Shown here one piece after another: positions 1 to 9,838 of a stretch of 64,000 bases of DNA. A program made the position numbers and the translations under genes. Location: contig CAMZMU010000035.1 of assembly GCA_947311845.1 (NCBI GenBank), forward strand, positions 825,761 to 889,760, written 5' to 3'. Every line of letters begins with the position of its first letter. Within the stretch, counting starts at the first letter, position 1. The notes beneath the pieces are model-generated. The model searched no databases and was not told where the DNA came from. It was given only the letters and a program-made list of their open reading frames with translations. This DNA is from Poa pratensis. Taxonomy: Eukaryota > Streptophyta > Magnoliopsida > Poales > Poaceae.

Positions 1-683
1 CAAAGCTGGGGTGGAGTCCCCCTCCGGTCTTGTTACAGTATTATTACTTTATATTATTTGTGCTTTTTGTTCATTCGATGGTGTGCCGTGGTCAGTGGTT
101 CTCGTCTTTATTTTGTATAGCTATAATGTTAGTATTATATAGTGAAGATTATCGAATACTATTGCCTTGATTGGTTCTCTTAGCCGTAAGCCTGCCTCTC
201 TTAGCCGTAAGCCTGCCTCTCTGTATGATTAGCTCGAGGTTTCAATTATAGCAATAGTTGTTTTTAGATAAAAGTGAAGGCCCGATGTAAATTAATAACC
301 CCATAAGCGGAGAAACATTGTTGAACCTTGGGTCCTTGGTTACAGCAAATAATTGCATACACACAAGAAACAAGCTAGCCTACCAAGAAAGTTACCATCG
401 AAGGCCATACATGCCAATTCAACCTCTAAATTGTTTGGGTGTGAGCATACATGTTGGCCGGTAAGCTTTTTGGAGCTGGACTTTTGCTCTCAACATCCAA
501 AAAAATAGTCTTTAGGTAATATGAGCGAATACGAGTAAGGTGTTAGAGTTGCTCTTACTAATACTTGAAATCCAATAACTGCACCAGCTACAATACAATA
601 CAGATATTTTTTATCTATCTTTTTGTAACATAGCTAAATGCGCATTGAGATGTTAACACATATACCAAGTTACCAGCACCTAC
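1..683. other. Intergenic DNA left of the DUF1618 pseudogene
   Basis: No coding region or RNA gene is recognised here. The only clear structure is a perfect 21-bp tandem duplication at 176-217 (motif around TTAGCCGTAAGCCTG). The rest is AT-rich low-signal sequence. Confidence 0.5.
176..217. repeat. 21-bp perfect tandem duplication
   Basis: Two adjacent identical copies, 176-196 and 197-217, each containing TCTCTTAGCCGTAAGCC. This is probably a replication slippage product; no function is apparent. Confidence 0.8.
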
Positions 684-2719
684 TTAAAGATCAAAACAAG
701 AATTTTTTTCAACCAATTGGCAATAATCTTTTCTCATATCCGACGAAAGCGCTAACAGAGATCTGAACTTGAACCGGCTCTCATCGGACACAAGAACGCC
801 ATAGGCTTTCAACATGTCCTCACGCGCCAAGTTAGGTATCCCCCGTAGTGTCGCCAACATCTCATCGGGGAAGTCACATTTGGAAAGGTCAATCTTGATA
901 GCCTGCCTAGTGCTACCAGATCATTGTCTTCTCGTCTTTCCGAGGCAGGGTTGCAATAGGAGGGGTCAAAGTAGTGGGAGACCATTGAGGCGAAGAAGGG
1001 AGGGCAGAAGTAGAATTCGTTGTCGTAATAGCGGATGGAGCGCAGCTCCATGCGTCTGGTGTCAAGCTTGATCATCCATTTCCCAAACTCACCATCGACG
1101 CCCATGTCGTACGTGGTCTTGTGCACCATGAAGCAAAGAAGGTCTGGGTCATCGAGGCTCACGATGGGGTACTCAGGCTTGACGATTCTTGGGACGACGT
1201 CATGGTAGCCAGGGATGGACCAGAGCTCATCGCAGTCGATGACGCCAACCTTGTCCCACGTCTTCATGTCGTCCATCCTTAGCGTCCACGTGGTGATTGT
1301 GAAGGCGTAGCGCAAGATTGCGCAGCGGTCACGCAAGGGCAGCCGCAATAGCAGCGTGGCAAGACCTCCACGAACCTCACCGCTCGGCCGTTGTCGGTGG
1401 CACATACGCTCCGGTAGGACGACCTACCATCGTCGATATTTTTCTTGTTGACGGGCTCCACTGGAAGAGATAAGTAACATAGCTTGGGTGTCTCGTCCCA
1501 CGCGTCCTCGCAGTAGATGATGCCGCGGAAGTGGTCCACCCATAGCAAGAACCGATCCCCAACTGGTATGACGTTGTCTGTCGACCAGAAGGAAACCTCC
1601 TCCCTCTTACCCTCGTCGTGGATGACAGGAAGCCGCTTGAGGTCCCACTTCTAGTCGCCACCGGATCAGAGCACGAACAACTCGGCCTCCACCGGCCCTG
1701 ACGACTCCTCTCTATTCCGAACATAGCAACCCAGCTCCGCCACCAGCACCTCGTCTTGGCCGCTGCGCAGGAGGGCGGTCCCTGTAAGCTTCTACTAATT
1801 GATCACGCCTGCTTGAGCTAGCTACTCACGCTGAGCACTTGGACACAAACTCAAACTCACACGAGAGACACAAGTAGTTTGGTGCAGCTGAAAGCTTGCT
1901 GCGTTTCTTGGGTTTTCTTCACTGCTTGTGGTGTGTCGAAACTGATACAAGGGGTGCCCTATTTATACTACTAGTCCTGCTCACGTACTACTCCTCCTAG
2001 TGAGAATACTTGACCTTTGGAAGTCCAAGAAGTCAAGCCGCCAGACACTATGATGACCTGCATGCAGACCTGCGTACATTCAGCTTTGCAGCTCCTGCAT
2101 TTCCTGGTTGGCCTCGTGGCCATGTTCTTGCGCCTCCATTTTCATATTCTGTTCACACTCCACCTAGTGCAAACATTCTAGTCTAGCACATGCACATGCA
2201 CGTAGTGCTCCTACGTACTGGTTCTTAGCAACGTGATTAATCAACAGTCCCCCGGTTAACCATATAGAGCCTGCAGTCTTTCGGGTTCCCATCCTCTTGC
2301 TTGGTGAGGTAGAAAGGAGGCAGCAGGGAGAGCGACGGTGGCCTGGAGGGTTCTGCCGCGGCGTCGCCCGCACAGTAGATGAAGTAGTCAGATGCGAACA
2401 CGTCACCGTCGTCAAAGCCGTCGCTCCTTGTCTCGATGTGAACGAGGACGGAGTCCCTGTGGGCCGCAATGGCAAGAGAGCTGATGGTTACCTGGTCCGG
2501 CAAGCCGGGGCTGTGGACGCGCACGCCGGATACCGCTGGCGGCGCGGCGAGAACGAAGGAGCCGCTGATGTGATGGCCTTTGGAGGTCCGAGCGTGCGCC
2601 ACGGTTCTGGAGTCCGGATCGTCGCAGCCCACGAAGTCCTGGAGCAAAATCCAGCTAGGATACGCGGCGGCCGGCGCCGAAAGCTCGTCGGAGGGCTTGT
2701 GATCCGCACTGGTTTCCAT
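684..2719 (-). pseudogene. DUF1618-family protein, disrupted two-exon gene
   Basis: This is a relic of the DUF1618 family, which is strongly expanded in grasses and has no known biochemical function. Exon 1 runs from an ATG at 2719 to about 2240-2250 and encodes the N-terminal part (METSADHKPSDEL, then SWILLQDFVG and ending near CRLYMVNRG). An intron of roughly 450 bp follows, and coding homology resumes near 1790 with GTALLRSGQDEVLVAELGCY. Exon 2 contains the family-typical segments LLWVDHFRGIIYCED, SLDDPDLLCFMV and FFASMVSHYFDPS, and the C-terminal segment MLKAYGVLVSDESRFKFRSL before a TAA at 684-686. It is broken by two in-frame stops close together near 1650-1670 (after AELFVL), by a frameshift near 1300-1330, and by another near 950. 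Exact splice sites are uncertain. A second relic of the same family lies at 4094-4463 on the other strand. Confidence 0.85.
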
Positions 2720-3045
2720 GGTCGGTAATTGATCGCGAGGATCGGAGTTAGCGACTCAGGCAGTCACGTGGACGTGTAGAAGACGGAGCCATACCTCCGC
2801 GCTTAGATGGAATCGGAGAGGGAAAAACTAAAAAGACCTGCCGCTGTTTACGTACGTAACAAACCAGAACGTCCCTGATTGACCTCCTTTTTTTCTTCGT
2901 TTGTTTCTAGGGCAGAGAAACAGGTTGATGTCCGTTGAACACCGGTCGATGGCTCGATGCGTGCATGTATATCCCTTCATTATGGTGGCGCTAATTGCTT
3001 GTATTGTATGCAATGCGTGATCTCATCACTAGCCAATCAGCAACA
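2720..3045. other. Upstream region of the DUF1618 pseudogene
   Basis: This is the presumed former promoter and 5' region of the minus-strand pseudogene. No convincing TATA box at the expected distance and no other gene were seen. Confidence 0.4.
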
Positions 3046-3500
3046 CACTACGAAAAAAAAGGAACTCGCCAAGTGTCACTGTCTTTGTCGATCGTATTTG
3101 TTCGACGCTGTTTGCCGAGCATGTATATAAATAAAAGGATTGCATAATATCCACTGAGGGAGTACATTTTTTGGAATGGATAGAAGGCCGTCGATTACAG
3201 CCCAAAAATCTCATTCCCTTGAGAGACTTCTCCGCGAAAACAATTGCATAATATCCACTATGAGAGAGTGCATTTTTAGGGGCATTTTCTTTGTACCCCT
3301 AGCCATTTCTAGGGGCACTTTGGCTAAGTGCATCTGAAAATAATATTTAGGTGCACTTCTTTAAAATCGCTTCTAATAATGGTGATTTTTAGGGCAAATT
3401 TACTGACTACATCTGAAAATGCTATTTTTTGTCACTTTTCCAAAATTATCTGGAAATGTAATTTGAAAATGTAATAAAATGGTAAAATAACAAAATGGTT
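3046..3500. mobile_element. Possible truncated CACTA-type terminus
   Basis: CACTACGAAAAAAAAGGAAC begins at 3046 and is followed by short motifs of the GCCAAGTG / TTTGCCGAGC type, which resemble subterminal repeats of grass CACTA transposons. A degenerate direct repeat (TTGCATAATATCCACT near 3138 and 3242) follows, then AT-rich sequence with repeated GCATCTGAAAAT motifs. No matching opposite terminus or 3-bp target duplication was found, so this is at best a relic. Confidence 0.3.
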
Positions 3501-4093
3501 ACGTAAAGTACAAAGAGGAACATAAATTGTGAATCGGAAAACAATAAAAAACAGAAAATAAAATGAAAACAAATGAAATATAGAACAAGCCAATAAATAG
3601 CTTCCTAACTCTAATTGGAACTTGTTAGCAGGGAGTTGGGGAGTAGGCCATCACATGCAAACTTGGATGATTGCGGCTGCGGTTTCGCACGGTTCACACG
3701 ACGTCGGAGAGGTCACCGAGAGGAACAAGCGCCTCGTCTCCCTTACCATGGTGAACGTGGTAGATGGTGCTTGCCTGATCAATACTCTGCACCCAGAAGG
3801 TTTTGTTTTTTTTTTTTGTTTTTCTTTTGTGACAGAACCAGGGGGAACAGCGTGCAAAATGGGGGCTCGATAGAATTAGTTAATCTGACGATCATGGATG
3901 GATCTTTGGCCAATCAGATGATTAACTCTTTTAAGATCATCTGAATTAACGTGGAGGTTGGAGTCTCCGTTAGTAAATATAAGATTGCTCGTAAAATAAA
4001 ATGGCTCGGATAAACCTATGAAACGCGTACGGCTCACATGGCAATGCACGTGTGGTCCACCAGTAAGGTACATCCGATTTTAATTTCTCGCCG
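3501..4093. other. Low-signal intergenic stretch
   Basis: AT-rich sequence, then a short stretch at 3615-3900 that is open in two plus frames but shows no recognisable domain. It contains a T-run near 3807. Nothing is annotated with confidence. Confidence 0.3.
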
Positions 4094-4463
4094 ATGTCCT
4101 ATGATTGCCTCCACTTCATCGCTTCCGTGGTCTCCCACTACTTCTCCCGCAGCCGTACCCCGGCAAGAAGAAGACACATATATGGAAGCACCGAAAAGGC
4201 CATCAAAACTGAGTTTTCCAAGAGTCGCTCCCCAATCTCAAAAAAAAAAAAAACAGTCGCCCCCCCCCCCCCCCCCCCACAAAGTAATATTAGTGGCTCT
4301 GCAAGAGATACCGGACTTGTCGTGTGATGATATGCTGAAAGAGTATACCATTCTTGTGTGGCATGGAAGCCAGTCCAAGTTTAGGTCTCTCTTGGCGTTT
4401 CCAATGGACATGACGAAATATTACTGCCTTTTGATAGGAAAATTGTCTTACTTGGTTATATAG
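4094..4463 (+). pseudogene. DUF1618 C-terminal relic
   Basis: Two plus-strand frames together match the C-terminal part of the DUF1618 protein encoded at 684-2719. In one frame FIASVVSHYFSRS and IYGSTEKAIKTEFSKS correspond to FFASMVSHYFDPS and GSTRQAIKIDLSKC. In another frame IPDLSCDDMLKEYTILV and SKFRSLLAFPMDMTKYYCLL correspond to IPNLAREDMLKAYGVLV and FKFRSLLALSSDMRKDYC. The frame change falls at an inserted A-run and C-run (4240-4278). The N-terminal two thirds are missing. Its stop is at 4461-4463. This is a decayed second family member in opposite orientation. Confidence 0.75.
4240..4278. repeat. Adjacent poly-A and poly-C runs
   Basis: A run of 14 A is followed by CAGTCG and then a run of 19 C, inside the DUF1618 relic at its frame break. 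Homopolymers of this length are also where sequencing or assembly errors are most likely. Confidence 0.9.
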
Positions 4464-5272
4464 GCGCGTATTTTTTCCAACTTACTACTATGATCGAAAG
4501 ATTATTATTCTAGATGCAGCCGACTGGAGATGGTCTCTCGGGATATCTACACCTAAACTTGCTGGCGGATCGCCGATTAATAGGCTAGATGGTGCACATT
4601 GCCGCAGCTTATTTGTTTTCGTTTAGATGGTCAGGATTTTTTGCCACCTTATGTGACCCCATAAATTGTTAACTCTAGAGCTTTAAACTTTGCAATAAAA
4701 TGGCTATGCGTCTCAGATTGATGCAGAGGCAAGGGATTATGCTCCTCATTTTGAAAAAAGAAAGTTATGATAGTTATGTGGTGCAATGTCAAACATTTAC
4801 ATTTAAGCACGTTTTGTTAATAAGATAGTCTTCCCTATTTCTACACGACCTCCCTATTGATCTCCCGAACTATGCAATAAAATGGCTACACTATTGCTCT
4901 TCCGAACTGGTCTTACCCAACAAGCTAGCTGGCACATGGCAAATAGCTCTCCTTTAATTGGTCTGCGATTCATCGTAGCCGAATTGCAGTTTATGAAGCC
5001 GTGCCAAGACGAACCGTCCTTGCGCAGGTGAGTGTCCTAGCAAACCAAGCTGTTGCTCATTTCGGATCATGCGCAACACTCCAAACAAGGTTAGCTTTCG
5101 GCCTTGGCACAACATAGTCTTCTTTTAGTAGCCTCCAAAGCCCAACATTCGCGCCAGGCCGCCAGCCCAACAATCGTGCGGTGCATTTATTGTCATGAAT
5201 GTCTGATGCAAAGAAAAATAAAACAACATGGGTTTGTTGATCTGATTAAAGTTGCCGAGGGCAGCTTTGGAA
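4464..5272. other. Intergenic stretch
   Basis: No gene is recognised. Two diverged copies of a motif around GCAATAAAATGGCTA occur near 4691 and 4874, suggesting an old local duplication. Confidence 0.4.
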
Positions 5273-5327
5273 ACGATAAGAAGATAGCTTTTTTTTTTTT
5301 TTTTGAGAATACGATAAGAAGATAGCT
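5273..5327 (-). mobile_element. 21-bp target-primed insertion with 17-bp target duplication
   Basis: ACGATAAGAAGATAGCT occurs at 5273-5289 and again, identically, at 5311-5327. Between the copies lie only 15 T and GAGAAT (5290-5310). On the minus strand this reads as a few bases followed by a poly(A) tail, flanked by a 17-bp target duplication. That is the signature of target-primed reverse transcription of an almost completely 5'-truncated polyadenylated RNA (LINE, SINE or transcript). Confidence 0.8.
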
Positions 5328-5741
5328 GTGTGACGTGCACTATTTTTTGACCCGGTACTACGGCGGGCCAAAGGCCAGCCTGAACAATTTTATTAAAACC
5401 CACTTTTTACATCGTGCATATTACAAGGAAGAAATGAGGTGCAAGAGGTAGAGAAAAAGGTTGCGACGCCTCGCTCACGGCGGCTCAAACGTGGCACACC
5501 ATGAACTGAGGAGGGCAGCAATCGCTGCCGATTACATCAATTAGCCCATAGCCGAATGTCATCAAGCCATCTCTGGATGGCAACACTTATTGGTACATCA
5601 ATGTTGTTGAAGATGATGGAGTTGCGCCTCTTCCAGATGCTCCAGGAGATCGCCGTGCAAATTGTTGCACCTTCGAAGCTCCGGCATCGAGCATCCCATA
5701 AGGCAGGCACATCGTTTGTGGCAAGCGGTGTGACGTGCACT
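5328..5741 (-). mobile_element. 5'-truncated LINE with 14-bp target duplication
   Basis: GTGTGACGTGCACT is present identically at 5328-5341 and 5728-5741. The 386 bp between (5342-5727), read on the minus strand, encode the C-terminal end of a plant LINE ORF2-type protein (AISWSIWKRRNSIIFNN followed by IQRWLDDIRLWAN and a stop near 5537). A roughly 190-bp 3' UTR follows, ending in a short A-rich tail at 5342-5348. The C-terminal zf-RVT-like segment with its SIWKRRN motif is characteristic of plant non-LTR elements. The insertion abuts the 21-bp insertion at 5273-5327. Confidence 0.85.
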
Positions 5742-5883
5742 GTTACTTAATTAATTCGGCAAAATCAGGCAAGAGATTGCAGCAAATGAACAGTGCCCCA
5801 TCTAGCTAGTTCCGCTCCTTTATTATGACATGGAGAAAGATTCTTATTTTATCTCAGTTGTAATGCATGCATGCATGAGATTC

Positions 5884-6233
5884 TTATTTTATGCCCTGGC
5901 AGTCTATACAGCATCTGCACTTAAAGAGCTGGCCGCAGTCCAAATCTTCGGCCCGGCAGGGCACGTTGCAGATGCCAGGCTTCGTCCAACACGGTGTTCC
6001 ATCCCATTTTGCGCTGAAGGGACCATCGCATCCATCCGAACACATCTCTTCTGCATCCGAGAGCAAACAATACAAACCAACTAAATTAACTTGGTTCGGT
6101 CTGATTTGGAGATGTGTGCTTTGAACGTATTCCTACCAGATGACAGGAGAAGCAGGGTCACCAGCCACGAGCAAATCAACGCCTTGTTGGTTCCCAATTG
6201 TCCTTTCCCAAGGCTCTTCATGTTCCATGCCAT
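5884..6233 (-). CDS. Defensin-like secreted cysteine-rich peptide, two exons
   Basis: A small gene that a simple ORF scan splits in two. Exon 1 is 6233-6137 and encodes a signal peptide: a lysine-containing n-region (MKSLGKG), then a hydrophobic core (ALICSWLVTLLLL). The donor is G|GTAGG at 6137/6136 and the acceptor is TGCAG|AAG at 6051/6050, giving an 86-bp phase-1 intron, a common position just after the signal peptide in plant cysteine-rich peptide genes. Exon 2 is 6050-5884 and encodes a mature domain with 10 cysteines. It includes a C-x3-C step (CNVPC) and a C-x-C step (KCRCC), the arrangement of cysteine-stabilised alpha-beta (defensin-like) folds. The total is 87 aa with no internal stop. 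MAWN at 6233 and MKSL at 6221 are both possible starts. The likely role is a secreted antimicrobial or signalling peptide; this is inference. The exact family is not identified. Confidence 0.72.
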
Positions 6234-6305
6234 ATGGATTAGGTAATGTGCAATATTCTTCTTAGATCGACCTGATGAGTCCATGAGAGTATATCAAGGA
6301 TTTGG

Positions 6306-6317
6306 ATATATATTATA
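6306..6317 (-). promoter_or_regulatory. Probable TATA box of the defensin-like gene
   Basis: On the minus strand the sequence reads TATAATATATAT, about 75-85 bp upstream of the ATG at 6233. That distance suits a TATA box with a short 5' leader. Confidence 0.45.
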
Positions 6318-6642
6318 GTCAAGGTGTGTCAATGTTGACATGGTTATCTTTATGAGATATTAATGTGTTTGGCATCAACGCTTTAATTCCACTTCTAAAC
6401 ATGGCCAATGCCTTGTCCTAACGTCTAATTTTTATATCAATGCTAGACATGGTTGATGGCCTATGTTTATTGAATACCTAAACATAGCTTATGATGATGT
6501 TTACGTTTGTAGTGCAGGTTTCGAGGCGTTACATAAAGATTAGGGCAGCTTGCAGGGTTGGGAGAAGTGAAGGGAAGGCCTGAGAACTCCTGATATAAAG
6601 CATGATGTCCACCGAGGGGTAGCTGGTGTGTATAGCACAACG
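6318..6642. other. Upstream intergenic region of the defensin-like gene
   Basis: AT-rich sequence with several near-repeats of AACATGG and related words. No coding region or transposon terminus is recognised. Confidence 0.35.
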
Positions 6643-6721
6643 GAAATGCATTATAACCAAATATAATAAATCTTATTGTCTATAAATTCCTAGAAATGCA
6701 TTATAACCAAATATAATAAAT
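6643..6721. repeat. 29-bp direct repeat with 50-bp period
   Basis: A 29-bp word beginning GAAATGCATTATAACC is present identically at 6643-6671 and 6693-6721, separated by 21 bp. This is consistent with a recent local tandem duplication. Confidence 0.75.
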
Positions 6722-6883
6722 GATGTGAAGATTTTTTCGTAGGCATTTATTTCTCTCATTAATTGCTTTAACAAAAATTAAAATTTCCTCACAAACGCTT
6801 ATCCAAAAAGATAATTAAATAATATATATACATGAATTCAACAATGGCCTCACAATTTTTTCATAGGCATTTATTTCATTCCT

Positions 6884-7250
6884 ATACGTGAATCCTGAAT
6901 GGAACAGGAATAAGAGTTAAGATTGAGCCTACAACTAGAGTCAATAATCTGACTACCTGAAAAGAGCTGTGTGTTAAGTCAAGAAACATGAGCAGCAAAG
7001 AGAACATGAAAGGAAAGTGTGCTAAGAGTGCCTCGACTAGCGATAGGGAGGGGAGTACCATCGGTAGTAAGAACACGAATAGGAGACTCGTCATGTTGAA
7101 CAAATCTCAAAGTGGAAGAATCATAAATAACGTGCGATTTGACAAACAACCGACCGTATCCGAGGAGCCGAGACCTGGTCGGAGAAGATGGAGGTACCGG
7201 GGGGCTAGTGAACAAAAATTCGACATTTTTATTCTTGCTAGCCGGCATAG
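6884..7250 (-). mobile_element. Copia-type pol fragment (pre-integrase region)
   Basis: Read on the minus strand, 7248 to 6979 encodes a segment with VIYDSSTLRFVQ and VRVLTTDGTPLPIASRGTLS-like sequence. It continues past an in-frame stop into SGSQIIDSSCRLNLNSYSCS and IQDSR. The order 'DGTPLPVASRGTL ... GQIIDxxCRV ... CxIQD' is typical of the protease-to-integrase linker region of plant Copia polyproteins. No LTRs are present. A second copy of the first part lies at 8590-8790 because of the local tandem duplication. Confidence 0.6.
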
Positions 7251-7265
7251 AGTGAAATTAGTACG

Positions 7266-7508
7266 TACTCCCCCGTTCCTAAAAATAAGTCGTACGTTTA
7301 TTTGAAAAGTAACAATAGAAATTTTGACCAAGCTTTTAGAAAAAACAACCAACAACAATAACATTATACGGACATTGTATAAAATATATTTCATGATGCA
7401 TTTAATGCTATTGATTTGTTATCGTAGATGTTAATGTTTTCTGTACAAACTTGGTCAAATTTTACACTGTTTGGCTTTAAACAGATATAATCCTTGTTTT
7501 CAACACGG
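7266..7508. mobile_element. Stowaway-like MITE, 3' terminus deleted
   Basis: Begins with TACTCCCCCGTTCCTAAAAA, a Stowaway-type (Tc1/mariner) terminus beside a TA. It is AT-rich inside and includes TTGACCAAGC and, later, the complementary-sense CTTGGTCAAA, so it can fold on itself. Compared with the copy at 8790-9016 it lacks the last bases (CTGGGACGGGAGGAAGTA). Confidence 0.65.
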
Positions 7509-8202
7509 GTAAGTAAAGGAAAGAACATTTTTTTCGAAATGGGTAAAGGAAAGAACATATATTTGCACGGTGCACGGTGCTTCCTGCGTTTGTTGTTCTG
7601 TGTTGTTCGAGTCTCTGTACTCGTTTTATTTGTAATGCATATGCAGCTTCTCTAATAAAAAAAAAATTGTGCCTACTTGTAGCTGACAGAGACCGAGCCG
7701 TTGCTCCACGCGCGCCGACCAGCCTCGGTCGCTGTAGTGGTCTGCATTCGATCATTGTGCTGTGGACGGAATCCTGAATTTCCAACCACACACACCTTTC
7801 GGTAACTAAATCGCATTCGGGGGAATTTCCGTATCGTGTCGTGCCGCGTTCGATCATCGTTCGGCTCGCTGGCCATGGTCGCCGGAGGTCATGGCACGGC
7901 CGGTCGTCGCTTTCGTGGACTATTCGGTATGGCGGCGCCATTGCCAAAAGGTCGTTTTGTACATGTTTTTCCCTCGTCCGGAGTACATGGCAGGGACAGT
8001 ACACGATTGCATGACCTAATTTCCAGGATAGCCGACGAAAGCGAGAGCCAAATCTCCAGGCTCGTGTGGACCAATCGAAATGACATGGCGTCGCCACTTA
8101 TAGTTTAAGATCAGCGCATGGGATCGCAACAGACTCTTCGGAGCACAGTCATGGATCGAATGAGCCGACACACACTCGCAGCTGGTAGCCACGTTCCCGT
8201 CT

Positions 8203-8372
8203 ATATTATGACAAACCTCACGTCAAAAACCAACGAAGCATCTAAATCTATGTATAGTGTAGATTATCTCATCGTCCGAAACCAACCAAGCATCTACATC
8301 GATATCTCTAGTGTAGATTATGACAAATCTTAGGCCGGAAACCAATCATGTCTACCAGGATCCTCCAAAACG
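8203..8372. repeat. Degenerate minisatellite, three units of about 55-60 bp
   Basis: Three successive units share the words GTGTAGATTATGACAAA, CGGAAACCAAC and AAGCATCTA. The same array, with its own changes, is found in the second duplication unit at about 50628-50800. Confidence 0.65.
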
Positions 8373-8589
8373 TTTGTTGACTTAGCTTCGTAATTGTTTG
8401 GAGGCAAACACATATATTGTCGCCTCCATAATATTTTCATTATTTTTGTTTTGTTTTTGTTTGCGTCCACTCAAAATTCATACACTCGGTTGGAGGTATT
8501 CAAATAAGGGTCGGTTTTGCTCAGCTAGTGGTGCTCAGTCAAGTACTACACTGTCGCATTTTCATCGTGATGCATGCATGCACCTATGA

Positions 8590-9094
8590 TTGGAGTACCA
8601 TCATTAGTAAGAACACGAATAGGAGACTCGACAGGTTAAACAAATGTCAAAGTGGAAGAATCATAAAGAACGTGGCTATTGATAAACCACCGACTGTATC
8701 CGAGTAGCCGGGACCTGGTCGGAGAAGGTGGATGTGCCGGAGGGCTAGTGAACAAAAAGCCAACGTTTTTATTCTTGGCAGCCCGCCGTGAATGAGATTT
8801 CCAAAAGTAACAATATAAAGTTTGACCAAGTTAATATAAAAACCAACCGACAACAGTAACATTATATGGACATCATATGAAAATAAATTTCATGATGTAT
8901 TTAATGCTATTGGTTTGTTATTATAGATTTCAATGTTTTCTGTAAAAACTTGGTCAAAATTTACAATGTTTGAATTAAAAAAGTGTAATCCTTGTTTTCT
9001 GGGACGGGAGGAAGTATAGTGGTACACACGGGTAAGTAAAGGAAAGAATATATATCTGCACCGGGAAAGGCTAGCTTGAGCGCGCAACCGCTCA
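8590..9094. repeat. Tandem duplication, second unit, left part
   Basis: This repeats 7052-7561: Copia fragment, then a MITE, then GTAAGTAAAGGAAAGAATAT. It is interrupted by the CACTA element at 9095, whose target TCA is at 9092-9094. The unit resumes at 49898. Confidence 0.8.
8790..9016. mobile_element. Stowaway-like MITE, 5' terminus deleted
   Basis: The second copy of the MITE at 7266-7508. It retains the 3' terminus GGGACGGGAGGAAGTA, which pairs with the CTCCCCCGTTCC-type start, but has lost the 5' end. The two copies have therefore lost opposite ends independently. Confidence 0.65.
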
Positions 9095-9335
9095 CACTAG
9101 TGGAAAATGAGCAATAGGTTCCGCCCTTTAGTCCCCAATTCCCTACGAACCGGTACTAATGGGGGCACCCCACCCGGTTCGAATGGCCGTCACCGCCCCC
9201 AGCCCCGTCCCGGTTCGTGAGGGACCTTTAGTCCTGCGGCCGCATGCGGTGACCCTTTAGTCCCGGTTCGTGCGAGGAACCGGGACTAAAGATGTACCTT
9301 TAGTCCCGGTTCGTGGCACGAACCGCGACTAACAT
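9095..9335. repeat. CACTA left terminus and subterminal repeats
   Basis: The terminal CACTAGTGGAAAA is followed by several copies of TTTAGTCCCGGTTCGTG and the reverse motif GAACCGGGACTAAAG, forming small palindromes. In En/Spm-type elements such arrays are the binding sites of the TNPA/TNP1 protein and contain the promoter. Confidence 0.9.
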
Positions 9336-9838
9336 TTCTACTACATCATCTCCCACCCCGAGCCAGCCAACTCCATTTTTCCAGCTCGAGTTCATCTCCA
9401 TTTTCTCCTCCGTTTCTTCACCCGAGCTCGATTTTGTCCCTATTTTTTTCCACCATTTGTCAAGATTGACGGCGCCGCATCTATCCAAGGGTTAGCAACT
9501 GCATCTCTGCTTCCGGCGCTCATTTCATTGCTTGTTTAGCTCGTTTAGCTCATTTTCATTTCTCTAGTGCTAGTTAGGCGTTCGATGAAATGTTTAAGTT
9601 AGGGATTTCATTTCTTTTAAATGCAATTTGAACTCAAATTAAATTATGATTTGTGGATTTTAGTGTCGTCCCGTCCTCACCGCCGTCGATCGCCCGCGCC
9701 GTCCCGTCACCGGCACCACCTCGGTGAACCTCTTATTTTTATCTTTTATTTAAAAAAATCTTAGTTGTATGATTTAGATGCATAATTATTACTTGTATAA
9801 TTTTCTTAGTTGTATAAATGTTTGTTATATATAGTGCC
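9336..9838 (+). other. CACTA 5' leader and first introns
   Basis: This stretch is closely similar to 58300-58784 in the second CACTA, so it belongs to the transposon. A GC-rich exon-like segment (about 9663-9721) ends at a GTGAAC donor and is followed by an AT-rich, intron-like stretch up to the ATG at 9839. Confidence 0.6.

Larger units (their letters stand above)
7052..8589. repeat. Tandem duplication, first unit
   Basis: This unit starts inside the Copia fragment (at GGAGTACCATC) and contains that fragment, a Stowaway-like MITE and about 900 bp of unique sequence with a short minisatellite. The same order recurs in 8590-9094 and, after the CACTA element, in 49898-51036. Shared landmarks include GTAAGTAAAGGAAAGAA after the MITE, GTAGCTGACAGAGACCGAGC at 7679 and 50050, and TGCATGCACCTATGA at the end of both units. 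The segment 7562-7670 has no counterpart in the second unit. No intact gene is recognised in it. Confidence 0.8.

Noticed and set aside
2297..2728. 143-aa plus-strand ORF
   Set aside because: It is the complementary-strand shadow of DUF1618 exon 1, whose minus-strand product carries the recognisable family sequence.
7477..8097. 206-aa minus-strand ORF in the first duplication unit
   Set aside because: The frame is not kept in the second unit (50047-50388 is only partly open with different breaks) and no domain is recognised.
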